Numbered from the stretch's first letter, positions 53,359 through 64,000 are shown. The stretch: 64,000 nucleotides of DNA from Streptomyces flavidovirens DSM 40150 (GCF_000429085.1 NZ_AUBE01000003.1:372001-436000), one strand, 5' to 3'. The notes: generated by a model not told the origin, from the letters alone. A program made the numbers and translations.

Positions 53359-54732
53359 GTGGAACGCGTGGACCGCTGCGTCGTCCTGGTGGACGCCGGC
53401 TATTTGCTGGGCGCCGCCGCGAGCCTGCTCGCCGGAGAACCGGCCCGCTCCCGCATCACCGTGGATCACGCCGCGCTCATCCAGGGTCTGCGAGAACGGG
53501 CCGAAGCGGATACGGAGCAGCCGCTGCTGCGCATCTACTGGTTCGACGGCGCACCGGACCGCGTTCCCCAGCCCGAGCACCGGCGGCTGCGGGTCATGCC
53601 GCGCGTGACGGTCAGGCTGGGCGCGCTGACCCGAAGCGACGGGCGGTGGGCGCAGAAGGGCGTCGACGCGGCGATGCACGCGGAGCTGACCGAGCTGGCC
53701 AGAAATCGCGCCTGCTCGGACATTGTGCTGGTGACCGGGGACGGGGATCTGCTACCCGGACTGATGTCCGCCAAGGAACACGGCGTAGCGGTGCACCTGT
53801 GGGCCGTGCAGGCGGCCGACGGGGACTACAACCAGTCGGAGGACCTGGTCGCCGAGGCCGACGAACGGCGCGTCCTGGACCGGGCGTGGATCACCAAGGC
53901 CGTACGGGCGAAGGACCTCACCGGGATCTGCGCGCCACCGCCGGTGCCGCGGCCGGAAATCGCCGCGATCCTGTCGGCTCCGCTGCCGGAATCGGCGCTC
54001 GCGGCTTCGGCGGAGCGGGCCGAGCGGGCCGCGCAGACGCAGGCGCAGGCGCGGGCCGAGGCCGAAGCGGGGGGTGATGCCGTACGGAACGGATCCGCGA
54101 GGGCGGTGGATTCCGCGGCCCCGTCGCCGGCTCCCGCGCCCGTGGCTGCCGCGAGCGGGCCCGCGGAGACGCATCCACCGCACGGGACCAGGGGCGTGCC
54201 GACACCGAAGGACCTTGCTGGCCTGCGCGGTCCGGGCGCGCAGACGGCGCAGCATCCGCACGCCAACGGGACCGCGCAGCCGGCGGCGGCCGCCGCTGCC
54301 GGGGCGACGCTGCGGTGGTCGTCCGACAAGGGCTGGGCGGAGCGTCCGGGCAACGGCGGTCAGCTCGGCGAGCCGCCCGAGACCGCCTCCCTGCCGACGC
54401 TGGCGCAGCTCACCAGCGCGGAGCAGCGCTGGGCGGACCGGGAGGAGGACATCACCACGGTCGGCGGCGACCCCTTCGAGGTCGGCCAGGTCTTCGCCCG
54501 CCGGTGGATGGAACGGCTGCCGGACCCCGGCCACACCCAGAAGCTTTCGACGATGTACCCGAGGATTCCGCACCGGATCGACGGCGAGCTGCTGCGGTAC
54601 GCGGCGCGATTCGGTCTGCTGGCGCACAAGGACGACCAGATCGACGAGCACGACCGGTATGCGATCCGGGCGGGCTTCTGGCGCGAGATCGACGTGCGGG
54701 CGGCGGCGGAGCATGTGACAGCGGGGGAGTAG
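53359..54732 (+). CDS. NYN-domain (PIN-like) putative ribonuclease
   Basis: A 457-aa protein. Residues 5-190 form an NYN domain of the PIN-like nuclease superfamily. Its acidic metal-site candidates are Asp12 (VLVDAGY), Asp103 (GVDAAM) and Asp128/Asp130 (VTGDGDLLPG). A disordered Ala/Pro/Glu-rich linker (about 215-355) leads to a conserved C-terminal domain of about 95 residues (FEVGQVFARRWMERLPDPGH onwards). That domain resembles a winged-helix or RNA-binding module. GTG 53359 is chosen; GTG 53368 is nearly as good. RNA cleavage is inferred from the fold. Confidence 0.82.
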   Translation: MERVDRCVVLVDAGYLLGAAASLLAGEPARSRITVDHAALIQGLRERAEADTEQPLLRIYWFDGAPDRVPQPEHRRLRVMPRVTVRLGALTRSDGRWAQKGVDAAMHAELTELARNRACSDIVLVTGDGDLLPGLMSAKEHGVAVHLWAVQAADGDYNQSEDLVAEADERRVLDRAWITKAVRAKDLTGICAPPPVPRPEIAAILSAPLPESALAASAERAERAAQTQAQARAEAEAGGDAVRNGSARAVDSAAPSPAPAPVAAASGPAETHPPHGTRGVPTPKDLAGLRGPGAQTAQHPHANGTAQPAAAAAAGATLRWSSDKGWAERPGNGGQLGEPPETASLPTLAQLTSAEQRWADREEDITTVGGDPFEVGQVFARRWMERLPDPGHTQKLSTMYPRIPHRIDGELLRYAARFGLLAHKDDQIDEHDRYAIRAGFWREIDVRAAAEHVTAGE

Positions 54733-54804
54733 GCGGCGGGCGCGGCCGAGTACCCCTGCGGGACTTTCCCCTACCCGCCCCTTCCCGAACCGGGGCCCGC
54801 CCCG

Positions 54805-54837
54805 GACCCCGCTCCTCAAACGCCGGAGGGGCTGGAG
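54805..54837 (+). repeat. Streptomyces intergenic repeat, copy 4 (variant)
   Basis: GACCCCGCTCCTCAAACGCC then GGAGGGGCTGGAG: the same element as at 31581-31676, with a few changes. It lies in the 206-nt gap before the ABC transporter genes. Confidence 0.8.
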
Positions 54838-54938
54838 TTGCCCGAAGGCGGTCAGGGGAAGAACGTTCCGCCCGGATAGCCCGCGCTTCGCGCCCCCGGG
54901 GACGGCGTGTGGCCCGGAACCCCGTAGGCTCGTCCCTC

Positions 54939-55961
54939 GTGAGTACGGGCACAGCACAGGCGGGACGCGGCACGGGAGTCGTGTGTGCCGTGCGGGATCT
55001 GGTCAAGACGTATCCCGCCGCCCGCGGCCGCCGCGGAGTGCCCGCGACGCCGGCCGTGCGGGCCACCGACGGGATCTCCCTCGACGTACACCGCGGCGAG
55101 ATCTTCGGGCTGCTCGGGCCCAACGGAGCCGGAAAGTCCACCCTCGTACGCCAGCTCACCGGGCTCATGCGGCCGGACTCCGGAAGCGTCGAGCTGCTGG
55201 GGCACGACCTCGTACGGCACCCCGAGCGCGCCTCGCGGCTCGTCGGGTACCTCGGGCAGGAATCCACCGCGCTGGACGAGCTGACCGTGTCGCTCGCCGC
55301 CGAAACCACCGGACGGCTGCGCGGGCTCACCGCGAAGGCCGCGCGTGCCGAGCGGGACGACGTACTGGAAGAACTCGGTCTCGGCGAGATCGCCGGGAGG
55401 CCGCTCAAGAAGCTGTCCGGCGGCCAGCGCCGCCTCGCCTGCTTCGCCGCGGTGCTGGTGGGCGAGCGGCCCGTACTCGTACTGGACGAACCGACCACCG
55501 GCATGGACCCCGTCGCGCGCCGCGCGGTGTGGGCGGCCGTCGACCGGCGGCGGGCCGAGAACGGCGCGACCGTGCTGCTCGTCACGCACAATGTCATCGA
55601 GGCCGAGACGGTCCTCGACCGTGTCGCGGTGCTGGAGAGCGGCCGGGTGATCGCGTGCGACAGCCCCGCCGGGCTCAAGTCGCGCGTAGCCGGTGAGGTA
55701 CGGCTCGACCTCGTGTGGCGGGAGCGGGCACCGCTGGACGTGCCCGAGGTCGCGGCGCTGCGGGAATCCGCGCAGGAGTCCGGGCGGCGCTGGGTCCTGC
55801 GGCTCGCCCCCGACGAGGCGCGTGCGGCCGTCGCCGCCGTAACCGGGGGCAAGGCGTTCGCGGCACTCGACGACTTCACGCTGGCGACGCCGAGCCTCGA
55901 AGACGTCTACCTGGCGCTCGGTGGCAGCACGAACGGTACGAAGGGGCTGGTCAAGGCGTGA
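54939..55961 (+). CDS. ABC transporter ATP-binding protein (DRR/CcmA type)
   Basis: A 340-aa ATPase with Walker A LLGPNGAGKST (60-67 core), Q-loop YLGQESTALDELT, signature LSGGQRRL, Walker B VLVLDEPTTGMDP, H-loop LVTHNV and a C-terminal extension of the daunorubicin-resistance type. GTG 54939 follows TAGGCT (54925-54930) by 8 nt with no ribosome site, so the mRNA is probably leaderless. It overlaps the permease gene by 4 nt. The frame is open far upstream, but that is the NYN gene in another frame. Confidence 0.92.
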   Translation: MSTGTAQAGRGTGVVCAVRDLVKTYPAARGRRGVPATPAVRATDGISLDVHRGEIFGLLGPNGAGKSTLVRQLTGLMRPDSGSVELLGHDLVRHPERASRLVGYLGQESTALDELTVSLAAETTGRLRGLTAKAARAERDDVLEELGLGEIAGRPLKKLSGGQRRLACFAAVLVGERPVLVLDEPTTGMDPVARRAVWAAVDRRRAENGATVLLVTHNVIEAETVLDRVAVLESGRVIACDSPAGLKSRVAGEVRLDLVWRERAPLDVPEVAALRESAQESGRRWVLRLAPDEARAAVAAVTGGKAFAALDDFTLATPSLEDVYLALGGSTNGTKGLVKA

Positions 55962-56800
55962 GTGTCGTGCCTGCGGAGGCCGAGACCGGCTCGGTGCGGA
56001 TCCGGGTGGCGAGGGACAAGGACGCCGGTGCGGCCGGTGACGCGCCCGCACCCCTCGCACCCCGCGCGCGCCTGCTGCCGTCGCTCGCCGCCGTCTACCG
56101 GGCGCAGCTGTCCCGAGCGCGGGTGGCGCGCATTCCGCTGCTCTTCGTGGCGACGTTCCAGTCCGTCGGGATCATGGTCCTGATGCGGGGGGTCGTCGAC
56201 GGGGGCGACGAGGCGCGGGCCGTCGTCGCCGGGTCGAGTGTGCTCGTCGTCGCCTTCGTCGCGCTGAATCTCCTCGCCCAGTACTTCGGGCAGCTACGGG
56301 CGAGCGGCGGCCTCGACCACTACGCCACGCTGCCGGTGCCGCCGGCCGCGGTGGTGCTGGGTGCGGCAGCCGCGTACGCCTCCTTCACGGTGCCGGGCAC
56401 GTTCGTCACAGCCGTCGTGGGGTGCGTGCTGTTCCAGCTCCCGCTCACCCATCTGTGGGTGCTGGCGGCCGTCGTCCCGCTCGCCGGGGCGGCGCTCGCC
56501 GGTCTCGGCGCGGCGCTCGGCCTGCTCGCACCGCGCCAGGAGCTCGCGACGCTGCTCGGGCAGCTTGGCATGTCCGCGGCGCTGCTGCTCGGGGTGCTGC
56601 CCCCCAAGCGGCTGCCCGTGCCGATCTTGTACGCCCGCGATCTGCTGCCTTCGACGTACGGCGTCGAGGCTTTCGCGCGTACCTTCGACACGCACCCCAA
56701 CTGGCCCGCGGTCGTACTCGACCTGGCCGTGTGCGCGGTCGTCGGGGTCGTCTCGCTGGCGGTCGCCACCTGGGCGTACCGCCGGGCGGCGGTCCGCTGA
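55958..56800 (+). CDS. ABC-2-type transporter permease
   Basis: A 280-aa membrane protein with six transmembrane helices (first near residue 60; others about 88-105, 125-160, 165-195, 200-215 and 255-275) and a cytoplasmic N-terminal tail. GTG 55958 overlaps the ATPase stop (GTGA). It forms a one-ATPase/one-permease exporter, so the complex is probably a homodimer of each. The substrate is unknown, possibly a drug, lipid or peptide. Confidence 0.85.
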   Translation: MSVVPAEAETGSVRIRVARDKDAGAAGDAPAPLAPRARLLPSLAAVYRAQLSRARVARIPLLFVATFQSVGIMVLMRGVVDGGDEARAVVAGSSVLVVAFVALNLLAQYFGQLRASGGLDHYATLPVPPAAVVLGAAAAYASFTVPGTFVTAVVGCVLFQLPLTHLWVLAAVVPLAGAALAGLGAALGLLAPRQELATLLGQLGMSAALLLGVLPPKRLPVPILYARDLLPSTYGVEAFARTFDTHPNWPAVVLDLAVCAVVGVVSLAVATWAYRRAAVR

Positions 56801-56849
56801 GCGGCGGTCCGGTGACGCGTGGGACGGGGACGCCTGGCACGATGGCAGG

Positions 56850-57539
56850 GTGACCGCTCCTCTGACGCCGCCTCACCAGCAGCCGCCGAACGACCCCTGG
56901 CAGAAGTCCGAAGCCGGGGCCGCTCCGCAGGCCCCCTCCCACCCGCACGCCGGTCCCGTCGCGGAGGGGACACAGGACGACACCAGCCCGTCCATGGAGG
57001 TGATCAGGGCCGCTGTGGTGGCTCTGGCGCTGACGGTCCTGGGCATCGGGCTCGGGCTGCTGTGGATGTGGCTGGCGCCGCGAGTGCCACTGATCTCCAC
57101 CGACAAGGCCGTCTTCCTCAAGGACACCGAGGGTGAGGAAGCGATCGGGGCGGACGGGACGTTCGTACTGCTGGCGCTCGCGTTCGGCGCGGTCAGCGCC
57201 GCTCTGGTCTTCTGGTTCAACCGGCGTGGCGGTATCCCGCTGGTGATCGGTCTCGCACTGGGCGGCCTGCTCGGGTCGCTGCTGGCGTGGGGGACCGGCG
57301 TCTGGTTCGGGCCGACGGCCGACGTGGTCGAGCGCGCGCGGGAGGTCGGTCAGGGCGTGGAGTTCGACGCGCCGCTCAGGCTCGGGGCGAAGGGTGCGCT
57401 GCTGGCCTGGCCGATGGCCGCGATGCTGGTCCACCTGGGGCTGACGGCCCTTTTCGGACCACGGGATCCGGAGCCGGAGTGGGGGGCGTACTGGCATCCG
57501 GCACCGGGACCGGGCACGCAGGACGGTACGCCGACCTGA
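56850..57539 (+). CDS. DUF2567 membrane protein
   Basis: A 229-aa protein with a Pro/Gln-rich cytoplasmic N-terminus (1-50) and four transmembrane helices (about 52-75, 105-123, 130-150, 180-200). The loop between helices 1 and 2 contains RVPLISTDKAVFLKDTEGEEAIGADGTF. It matches my memory of the actinobacterial DUF2567 family; function is unknown. GTG 56850 is 49 nt after the permease stop, so it may belong to the same transcript. Confidence 0.78.
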   Translation: MTAPLTPPHQQPPNDPWQKSEAGAAPQAPSHPHAGPVAEGTQDDTSPSMEVIRAAVVALALTVLGIGLGLLWMWLAPRVPLISTDKAVFLKDTEGEEAIGADGTFVLLALAFGAVSAALVFWFNRRGGIPLVIGLALGGLLGSLLAWGTGVWFGPTADVVERAREVGQGVEFDAPLRLGAKGALLAWPMAAMLVHLGLTALFGPRDPEPEWGAYWHPAPGPGTQDGTPT

Positions 57540-57575
57540 CGCCACGCGTCGGGTCGCAGGCGTGCCGGTCGCCGG

Positions 57576-58070
57576 TTACGCGCGGCCGATCGGGGCGATG
57601 GTCGCGTCCGTGAGGGCCGCCAGGTCCACCGGGGACAGTTCGAGCTCCAGGCCGCGGCGCCCCGCCGAGACGCACACCGTGTCGTACGACGACGCCGACG
57701 CGTCCAGGACCGTACGGAGCTTCTTGCGCTGGCCCAGGGGTGAGATGCCGCCCCGCACATAGCCCGTGGTGCGTTCCGCCACCACTGGGTCCGCCATCGC
57801 CGCGCGCTTGCCGCCGACCGCCGCCGCCAGCGCCTTGAGGTCGAGTGAGCCCGCCACCGGCACGACCGCCAGCGTCAACGTGCCGTCGATGTCGGCCACC
57901 AGGGTCTTGAAGACGCGGTCCGGCGCAACGCCCAGCGCCTGCGCCGCCTCCTCACCGTACGAGGGGGACGCCGGGTCGTGCTCGTACGCGTGGAGGATGT
58001 ACGCCGTCCCCGCCGCGGTCAGGGCGACGGTCGCCGGAGTGCCTCCGGCCTGGCGATTCTTCTTGGCCAC
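57576..58070 (-). CDS. ybaK: YbaK/ProX-type aminoacyl-tRNA deacylase
   Basis: A 164-aa trans-editing protein of the YbaK family, which hydrolyses mischarged Cys-tRNA(Pro). Features are VFKTLVADIDGTLTLAVVPV, the conserved Lys in DLKALAAAVGGKRAAMADP, and GYVRGGISPLGQRKKL. Length is typical. The GTG start at 58070 has GGAGG about 9 nt upstream. It follows the LON-domain gene by 24 nt in the same direction and is convergent with DUF2567. Confidence 0.93.
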   Translation of the reverse strand: MAKKNRQAGGTPATVALTAAGTAYILHAYEHDPASPSYGEEAAQALGVAPDRVFKTLVADIDGTLTLAVVPVAGSLDLKALAAAVGGKRAAMADPVVAERTTGYVRGGISPLGQRKKLRTVLDASASSYDTVCVSAGRRGLELELSPVDLAALTDATIAPIGRA

Positions 58071-58094
58071 TGGGGCTCTGCCTCCGGTCGGTCG

Positions 58095-58883
58095 TCAGTT
58101 GGGGCTGGTGGGCGCCACGGTCAGGTCGACGGCCGGCACCGAGGGCAGGTGGCGGATCACCGCCGTCTCGGCGCGCAGCAGCTTCAGCTCTTCGCGCAGC
58201 CGGCTCGCGGTGTCGGGCGCCTGCAGCAGGCGCTGCCTCGCCGGGATGTCCAGTACCGTCGCGGCGGCCACGAGGTACGAGACGACGGACGGCTCGTCCG
58301 GCAGCTCCGCGCCGGTGGTCAGCGAGCGCTCACGCGCGCCCGCGAGCCGCTTCTGGTAGCTGCGGAACGCCCGCAGCACGCCCTCGGCCAGCGCACCCGC
58401 GTCGTCGCCCGGCTCCTCGGGCAGTTCCTCCACCTCGGCGGTGAGGTACGGGCCGCTCGCGTCGACGGAGAGGATCTTGACGCGGGTCGTGCCGGTGGCC
58501 AGCACCTCGTAACTGCCGTCCTCGCGCTCACGGATCGTCGCCGCGTCGGCGACGCAGCCCACCCGGTGGAAGGCCTGGACCGGGTCCGGGCCGAAGCCCG
58601 CCGCCGGTCCCCGCTCCGCCATCGTCGTGGAGTCCGGCATGCCGGGCGCCGTGGCGGCGACCTCGTGGCCGTCACGGATCGCTACGACCACGAAGCGGCG
58701 CGGCTCGTCCTCCGAGGGGGCGGCGGACTGGTCGGGGGACGGTGCGGATTCGCCGGAGTCCGCGCCCTTCGACAAGTCGCGCATCATGGCGCGATAACGC
58801 TCCTCGAAGATGTTCAGCGGCAGCACCAGACCGGGGAACAGCACCGAGTTCAGCGGGAAGAGGGGAAGACGAGCGGTGGTCAC
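58095..58883 (-). CDS. LON peptidase substrate-binding (LAN) domain protein
   Basis: A 262-aa protein consisting of the N-terminal substrate-recognition domain of Lon (RLPLFPLNSVLFPGLVLPLNIFEERYRAMMRDL, then GYEVLATGTTRVKIL-like strands and a C-terminal helical part) without the AAA+ and protease domains. Such stand-alone forms are common in bacteria; their role is unclear. GTG 58883 is preceded by TACGCT at 8 nt with no ribosome site, suggesting a leaderless message whose promoter lies in the 3' end of the upstream gene. TTG 58892 is an alternative. Confidence 0.88.
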   Translation of the reverse strand: MTTARLPLFPLNSVLFPGLVLPLNIFEERYRAMMRDLSKGADSGESAPSPDQSAAPSEDEPRRFVVVAIRDGHEVAATAPGMPDSTTMAERGPAAGFGPDPVQAFHRVGCVADAATIREREDGSYEVLATGTTRVKILSVDASGPYLTAEVEELPEEPGDDAGALAEGVLRAFRSYQKRLAGARERSLTTGAELPDEPSVVSYLVAAATVLDIPARQRLLQAPDTASRLREELKLLRAETAVIRHLPSVPAVDLTVAPTSPN

Positions 58884-58888
58884 AGCGG

Positions 58889-59941
58889 TCAAGCGTAATG
58901 GCCGTCGGACCCGACCCTGCGGGCCGTCCTGCGCAAAGGCCGCAAAGGCATCGCCGACGCCACCTGGATCCTCGCGGTGTCGCGCAGCTCCAGGAACTGT
59001 CCCAGCACGTCGTCGCTCAGATACGCCCAGGGGAACGAGGTCGCGTACGGCCCGATCAGCCGGAACTGTTCCAGGGCGTCGGCCCACCGCCCCCTGGTGA
59101 TCAGCACGTACGCCAGCAGGTTGCGGACCTCGGCCGGCCACGGGTCGCCCGCCGCGTACTCGGCGGACAGCGCGATCGCCAGATCGGCCGCCGCGTCGAC
59201 GCGCTCGGGCGCGATCACGGTGTCCGCCGCCCCGGCGCCCTCGCGGCTCAGCAGGTGCGCGAAGGCCGCTCGTACGGGCAGGGCCTGCACCAGCGATCCG
59301 GGCAGGGCGTCTTCCGCGGCCTGTTCGGCGAAGTCGAAGCACTCGCGGTGCGAGCCGTACCACTGGGCGGAGAGGTACTGGAGTGCGGAGACGTGGCACC
59401 CGTAGTGGTGCGAGGAGCGGCCCACCGCCTCCGCCCACAGTTCCTCGAAGGCGGAATGCGCCGCATGCGTGCCGCGCGCGTGGTCCAGAGCGATGCGCCA
59501 CGGCACCGGGTCGCGCGGAGCGGCTTCGGCCGCCGCCTCGATCAGCGGTCCGACGTCACGCAGCCGCTCGGCGCGGGCCGGCGACTCCCAGGCCCTGCGC
59601 ACGGACAGTTCGGCCTTGACGAGCAGGGCGTCGGGATCGCGCGGGGAGGCGGCCAGCCAGTCGCCGAGCCAGCCCTCGCGATGGTGGGCGAAGGTGGCGA
59701 GGCGGGTGGTGTACCGGTCGCGGTTCTCCCACTCGGCACCCTCCCGCGTGGCAGCGAGGAGCTTTGCCGCAGGCCCGTGGTCGCCGAGGGCGGCGGCGAC
59801 GAGGGCCGGTCCCAGGCGCTCGTCGGGTACGTCGAGCAGCACCTCGTCGTCATCGAGCAGTCCGGCGCCCAGGTGCTGGGTGTGGCGGATCATGCGCGCG
59901 GTGCTGATCAGAGCGCGAAGGAATGACATGGTGCGAACCAT
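58889..59941 (-). CDS. Hypothetical helical-repeat protein
   Basis: A 350-aa Ala-rich cytoplasmic protein. Repeated helical pairs (AELSVRRAWESPARAERLRD, RDPVPWRIALDHARG, WADALEQFRLIGPYA) resemble a TPR/Sel1-like solenoid, but I cannot name the family. There is no signal peptide or transmembrane helix. ATG 59941 and ATG 59929 are both possible; neither has a clear ribosome site. Its last codons contain the probable promoter of the LON-domain gene. Confidence 0.7.
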   Translation of the reverse strand: MVRTMSFLRALISTARMIRHTQHLGAGLLDDDEVLLDVPDERLGPALVAAALGDHGPAAKLLAATREGAEWENRDRYTTRLATFAHHREGWLGDWLAASPRDPDALLVKAELSVRRAWESPARAERLRDVGPLIEAAAEAAPRDPVPWRIALDHARGTHAAHSAFEELWAEAVGRSSHHYGCHVSALQYLSAQWYGSHRECFDFAEQAAEDALPGSLVQALPVRAAFAHLLSREGAGAADTVIAPERVDAAADLAIALSAEYAAGDPWPAEVRNLLAYVLITRGRWADALEQFRLIGPYATSFPWAYLSDDVLGQFLELRDTARIQVASAMPLRPLRRTARRVGSDGHYA

Positions 59942-60052
59942 TGAAAACCGCAGGTGGGGGCGGCGCCAGAGGGCGTCGGTGAAGCTTTTGCATCAGCTGA
60001 AAGGTTGTGCCCGCGTCGGTCAAGGGACAGTAAAGCTAGCGGGGCAGCCGGG

Positions 60053-60092
60053 GGCGGCGGGGCTACCGTACCCCCCGGCCGGCCCCGTCGCC
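60053..60092 (-). terminator. Possible terminator of the 558-aa membrane protein gene
   Basis: An 11-bp GC-rich stem (60053-60063/60082-60092) with one G-U pair lies 33 nt after the stop. No T-run follows, as is often the case in Streptomyces. Confidence 0.45.
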
Positions 60093-60124
60093 TCCCCCTG
60101 GATCCGCCCCGCCGCAGAGCCGGA

Positions 60125-61801
60125 TCAGCCCCGCCGCAGCAGCCGTGACGCCCCCGCCGCGACCGTCGTCGCCAGGACCCAGCCGAGCAGGATCAGCCCC
60201 GCCGCCGCCCACTGCCAGCCGGTGGTCAGACGCCAGTGCCCGTCCTGCCCCAGGTTGATCACCGGCAGCAGCAGGTCGAGGGCGTAGAGGGACGCGTTCC
60301 ACTCCGGGTGCTGCTCGGCGTTGATCGCGGGCGGGTCGAGCTGCGCGAACGCCACCGCTCCGGCCGCCCACAGCACAGCCATCCACACGGCGGCCCGCCC
60401 CGGCCGGTAGCCGTACGCCACCGTCCAGTCCTGCAGGTAGCCCCACAGCTTCCCGGCCAGCGGCAGCGTCTCGCGCCGTCTTCGCTGCTTGGCCAGCAGC
60501 ACCTCGCGGGCGTCGGCGTCCTCCCCGCTGTTGCGCAGGACGGCCGCCAGCCGCTCGTACGGCTCCGGGGCGTACTCCGGGGTCGCGGCCGTCACCCACC
60601 CCAGCCGGCGCGAGAGCGGGAACAGCCCGCGCGGTACGAGGCAGTCGTACGTGAAGCCGTTCATGGTCAGGCCGCCGGGCCGCGGCCAGCTGTCCGCCTT
60701 GTCCACCAGATTGCCGACCTTCGCGCCGGACAGTACGACCTTCCCCTCCTCGGGCCGGTCGCAGAGAAACCGCAGCTCGGGCGTCTGGACCCGGCGCAGC
60801 GACAGCTCCTGCCCCAGCGACATGCGGAACCGCGCGCCGTCGAAGTCCACGGCGTCCCCGAACCGTCCGTCGTCGAGCCGCAGCCCGCCCTCGCACTCGA
60901 ACCGCTGCACGCGCGTGCCGCGCACCGGCGTGTTCCCGATGCCGTACGGCGGCGTGGTCCCCGGGGCCGCGCCCCTCGGCCCGATCCCCGCGGGCGTCAG
61001 GTAGAGCGTGCGCTCCACGGTGAGCTGCGGGGCGTTCAGCGCCCGCCGCCCCTCCACGCCGTACGGCCGCCGCAGCCGGCTGCCGCGCAGGCTCAGCGAG
61101 ACCCCGACCTTCGCGCCGCGCAGGCTGAACTCACCGTTCGACTCGATCATCTCCGCCTGGAGATCCTGGGCGACGGACAGACCGTCGGCGGCGATCGAAC
61201 GGCCGTTGCGGTCCTGGTGCACGACGATCTGGTTGAGCAGCAGGTCCGTGCCGATCTGGGCGTCGGTGAGCCGGATGCCGCCGGGGACACTGCAGCGCGG
61301 CAGATGCAGGTCGCCCTCGGTGTGCAGCCGGGCCGCCTCCAGGCGGGGGATGGCGCAGCCCACCATGCGCAGCGTGGTGAAGTGGCATTCGGGCAGCAGC
61401 ACCTCCTTCTCGAAGCGGCAGTTGTTCAGCTCGACGTACGGCTCGACGCGGCCGCCCGCGAGCTTGAGCGTGCCGGTGATCTGTACGCCGCTGAGCTTGA
61501 GGGCCGCGACCCGCCCGGGCAGCGCGGGCGGCCCGCTGAGCAGCAGCAGCGCGACGACGCGCGCGCGGACGCTGCGTTCGGGGGGCCATGGCCTGGTCGT
61601 CATCGGATCGTCGAGTACGGGATTGCGGGTGCGGAGGTCGTACGTACTGCCGTTGCGGAACGCCTGCCACATGCCGATTTCCGCGGCACTGAGCCAGTCG
61701 GGTGCTTCGACGTCTTGCTGCGGCTCGGTCAAGGCCGCCCCTTTCGCCGATTCGTACAGCCGTTCTTCCCTCTGGGTGACGGGCTGAACGCTAGTGGTCA
61801 C
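60125..61801 (-). CDS. Large membrane-anchored protein with pentapeptide-like beta-solenoid region
   Basis: A 558-aa protein. Residues 95-380 are rich in irregular repeats such as [34 protein letters not shown] and [16 protein letters not shown]. These are A(D/N)LXX-like coils suggesting a right-handed beta-helix. Two or three transmembrane helices lie in the last 110 residues ([34 protein letters not shown]). Homologues are often labelled membrane-associated oxidoreductase, but no cofactor motif is visible, so that name is doubtful. The GTG start at 61801 has AGGAG 6 nt upstream. Divergent from hisD. Confidence 0.7.
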   Translation of the reverse strand: MTTSVQPVTQREERLYESAKGAALTEPQQDVEAPDWLSAAEIGMWQAFRNGSTYDLRTRNPVLDDPMTTRPWPPERSVRARVVALLLLSGPPALPGRVAALKLSGVQITGTLKLAGGRVEPYVELNNCRFEKEVLLPECHFTTLRMVGCAIPRLEAARLHTEGDLHLPRCSVPGGIRLTDAQIGTDLLLNQIVVHQDRNGRSIAADGLSVAQDLQAEMIESNGEFSLRGAKVGVSLSLRGSRLRRPYGVEGRRALNAPQLTVERTLYLTPAGIGPRGAAPGTTPPYGIGNTPVRGTRVQRFECEGGLRLDDGRFGDAVDFDGARFRMSLGQELSLRRVQTPELRFLCDRPEEGKVVLSGAKVGNLVDKADSWPRPGGLTMNGFTYDCLVPRGLFPLSRRLGWVTAATPEYAPEPYERLAAVLRNSGEDADAREVLLAKQRRRRETLPLAGKLWGYLQDWTVAYGYRPGRAAVWMAVLWAAGAVAFAQLDPPAINAEQHPEWNASLYALDLLLPVINLGQDGHWRLTTGWQWAAAGLILLGWVLATTVAAGASRLLRRG

Positions 61802-61819
61802 GAAAGACTCCTGGGGTGT

Positions 61820-61836
61820 GTATCAGCCAGTGATAC
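61820..61836. promoter_or_regulatory. Candidate operator between the membrane protein gene and hisD
   Basis: GTATCA-GCCAG-TGATAC is a perfect 6-bp inverted repeat with a 5-nt spacer in the short divergent region, about 30 nt upstream of the hisD -10 element. It could be a repressor site. Confidence 0.45.
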
Positions 61837-61877
61837 GGAGGCTCGGCTGCCGGATGGGGTCTGAGAGAATTGGCAGC

Positions 61878-64000
<2,123 letters not shown>

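Noticed and set aside
54315..54938. Apparent N-terminal extension of the ABC ATPase into the NYN gene
   Set aside because: The extension overlaps the NYN gene in another frame and is compositionally random; the TAGGCT/GTG arrangement fits a start at 54939.

Overview
The window is high-GC (about 70% or more by eye) chromosomal DNA from an actinomycete, almost certainly a Streptomyces. The evidence is many GTG starts, 4-nt ATGA/GTGA gene overlaps, and the division and cell-wall (dcw) cluster followed by pgeF-yggS-sepF-sepG-divIVA-ileS. Other markers are a DivIVA with a long Gln/Gly/Met/Pro linker, and actinomycete-typical families such as a SAV_6107-type HEPN protein, DUF3040, DUF2567, DUF2252 and an NYN-domain protein. 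Gene order matches, from memory, the S. coelicolor core region from about SCO2100 down to hisD/hisC. No phage, insertion sequence, CRISPR array, rRNA or tRNA was seen. || Layout. (1) 1-5.0 kb, minus strand: an FAD oxidoreductase cut by the left edge, then a TetR-repressed ABC export operon (ATPase, YhgE/Pip-like permease, tetR) with a palindromic operator at its promoter. (2) 5.0-7.2 kb, plus: HEPN protein, SAM methyltransferase, DUF3040 membrane protein. (3) 7.2-13.0 kb, minus: MoxR ATPase, DUF58 and transglutaminase operon, preceded by a beta-carbonic anhydrase. (4) 13.2-31.4 kb, plus: rsmH-ftsL-ftsI-murE-murF-mraY-murD-ftsW-murG-ftsQ-ftsZ-pgeF-yggS-sepF-sepG-divIVA. (5) 31.4-35.6 kb: repeat-rich spacer, then ileS on the minus strand behind a translational-type T-box leader. 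(6) 35.6-41.4 kb, plus: DksA-like protein with a histone-H1-like tail, lspA, RluA-family pseudouridine synthase, GNAT, secreted GH5 glycoside hydrolase, Na+/H+ antiporter. (7) 41.4-49.1 kb, mostly minus: MscS channel, hydrolase (plus), secreted M43 metalloprotease, Tat-exported PhoD, DsbA-like protein with a membrane partner, DUF2252 kinase-like protein. (8) 49.3-57.5 kb: dnaE, a 59-aa minus-strand gene, NYN protein, ABC exporter pair, DUF2567. (9) 57.6-64 kb: YbaK, LON-domain protein, helical-repeat protein and a large membrane protein (minus), then hisD-hisC (plus, hisC cut by the right edge). || How it fits together. The centre of the window makes and places septal peptidoglycan. MurE/F/D/G and MraY build lipid II, FtsW/FtsI polymerise it, FtsQ/L, FtsZ, SepF and SepG assemble the division machine, and DivIVA directs tip growth. 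Most adjacent ORFs overlap or nearly touch, so translational coupling is likely. Extra promoter signals sit before rsmH, ftsZ and possibly murE. The flanks are housekeeping genes (DnaE, IleRS, LspA, His biosynthesis) mixed with secreted hydrolases and conserved proteins of unknown function.
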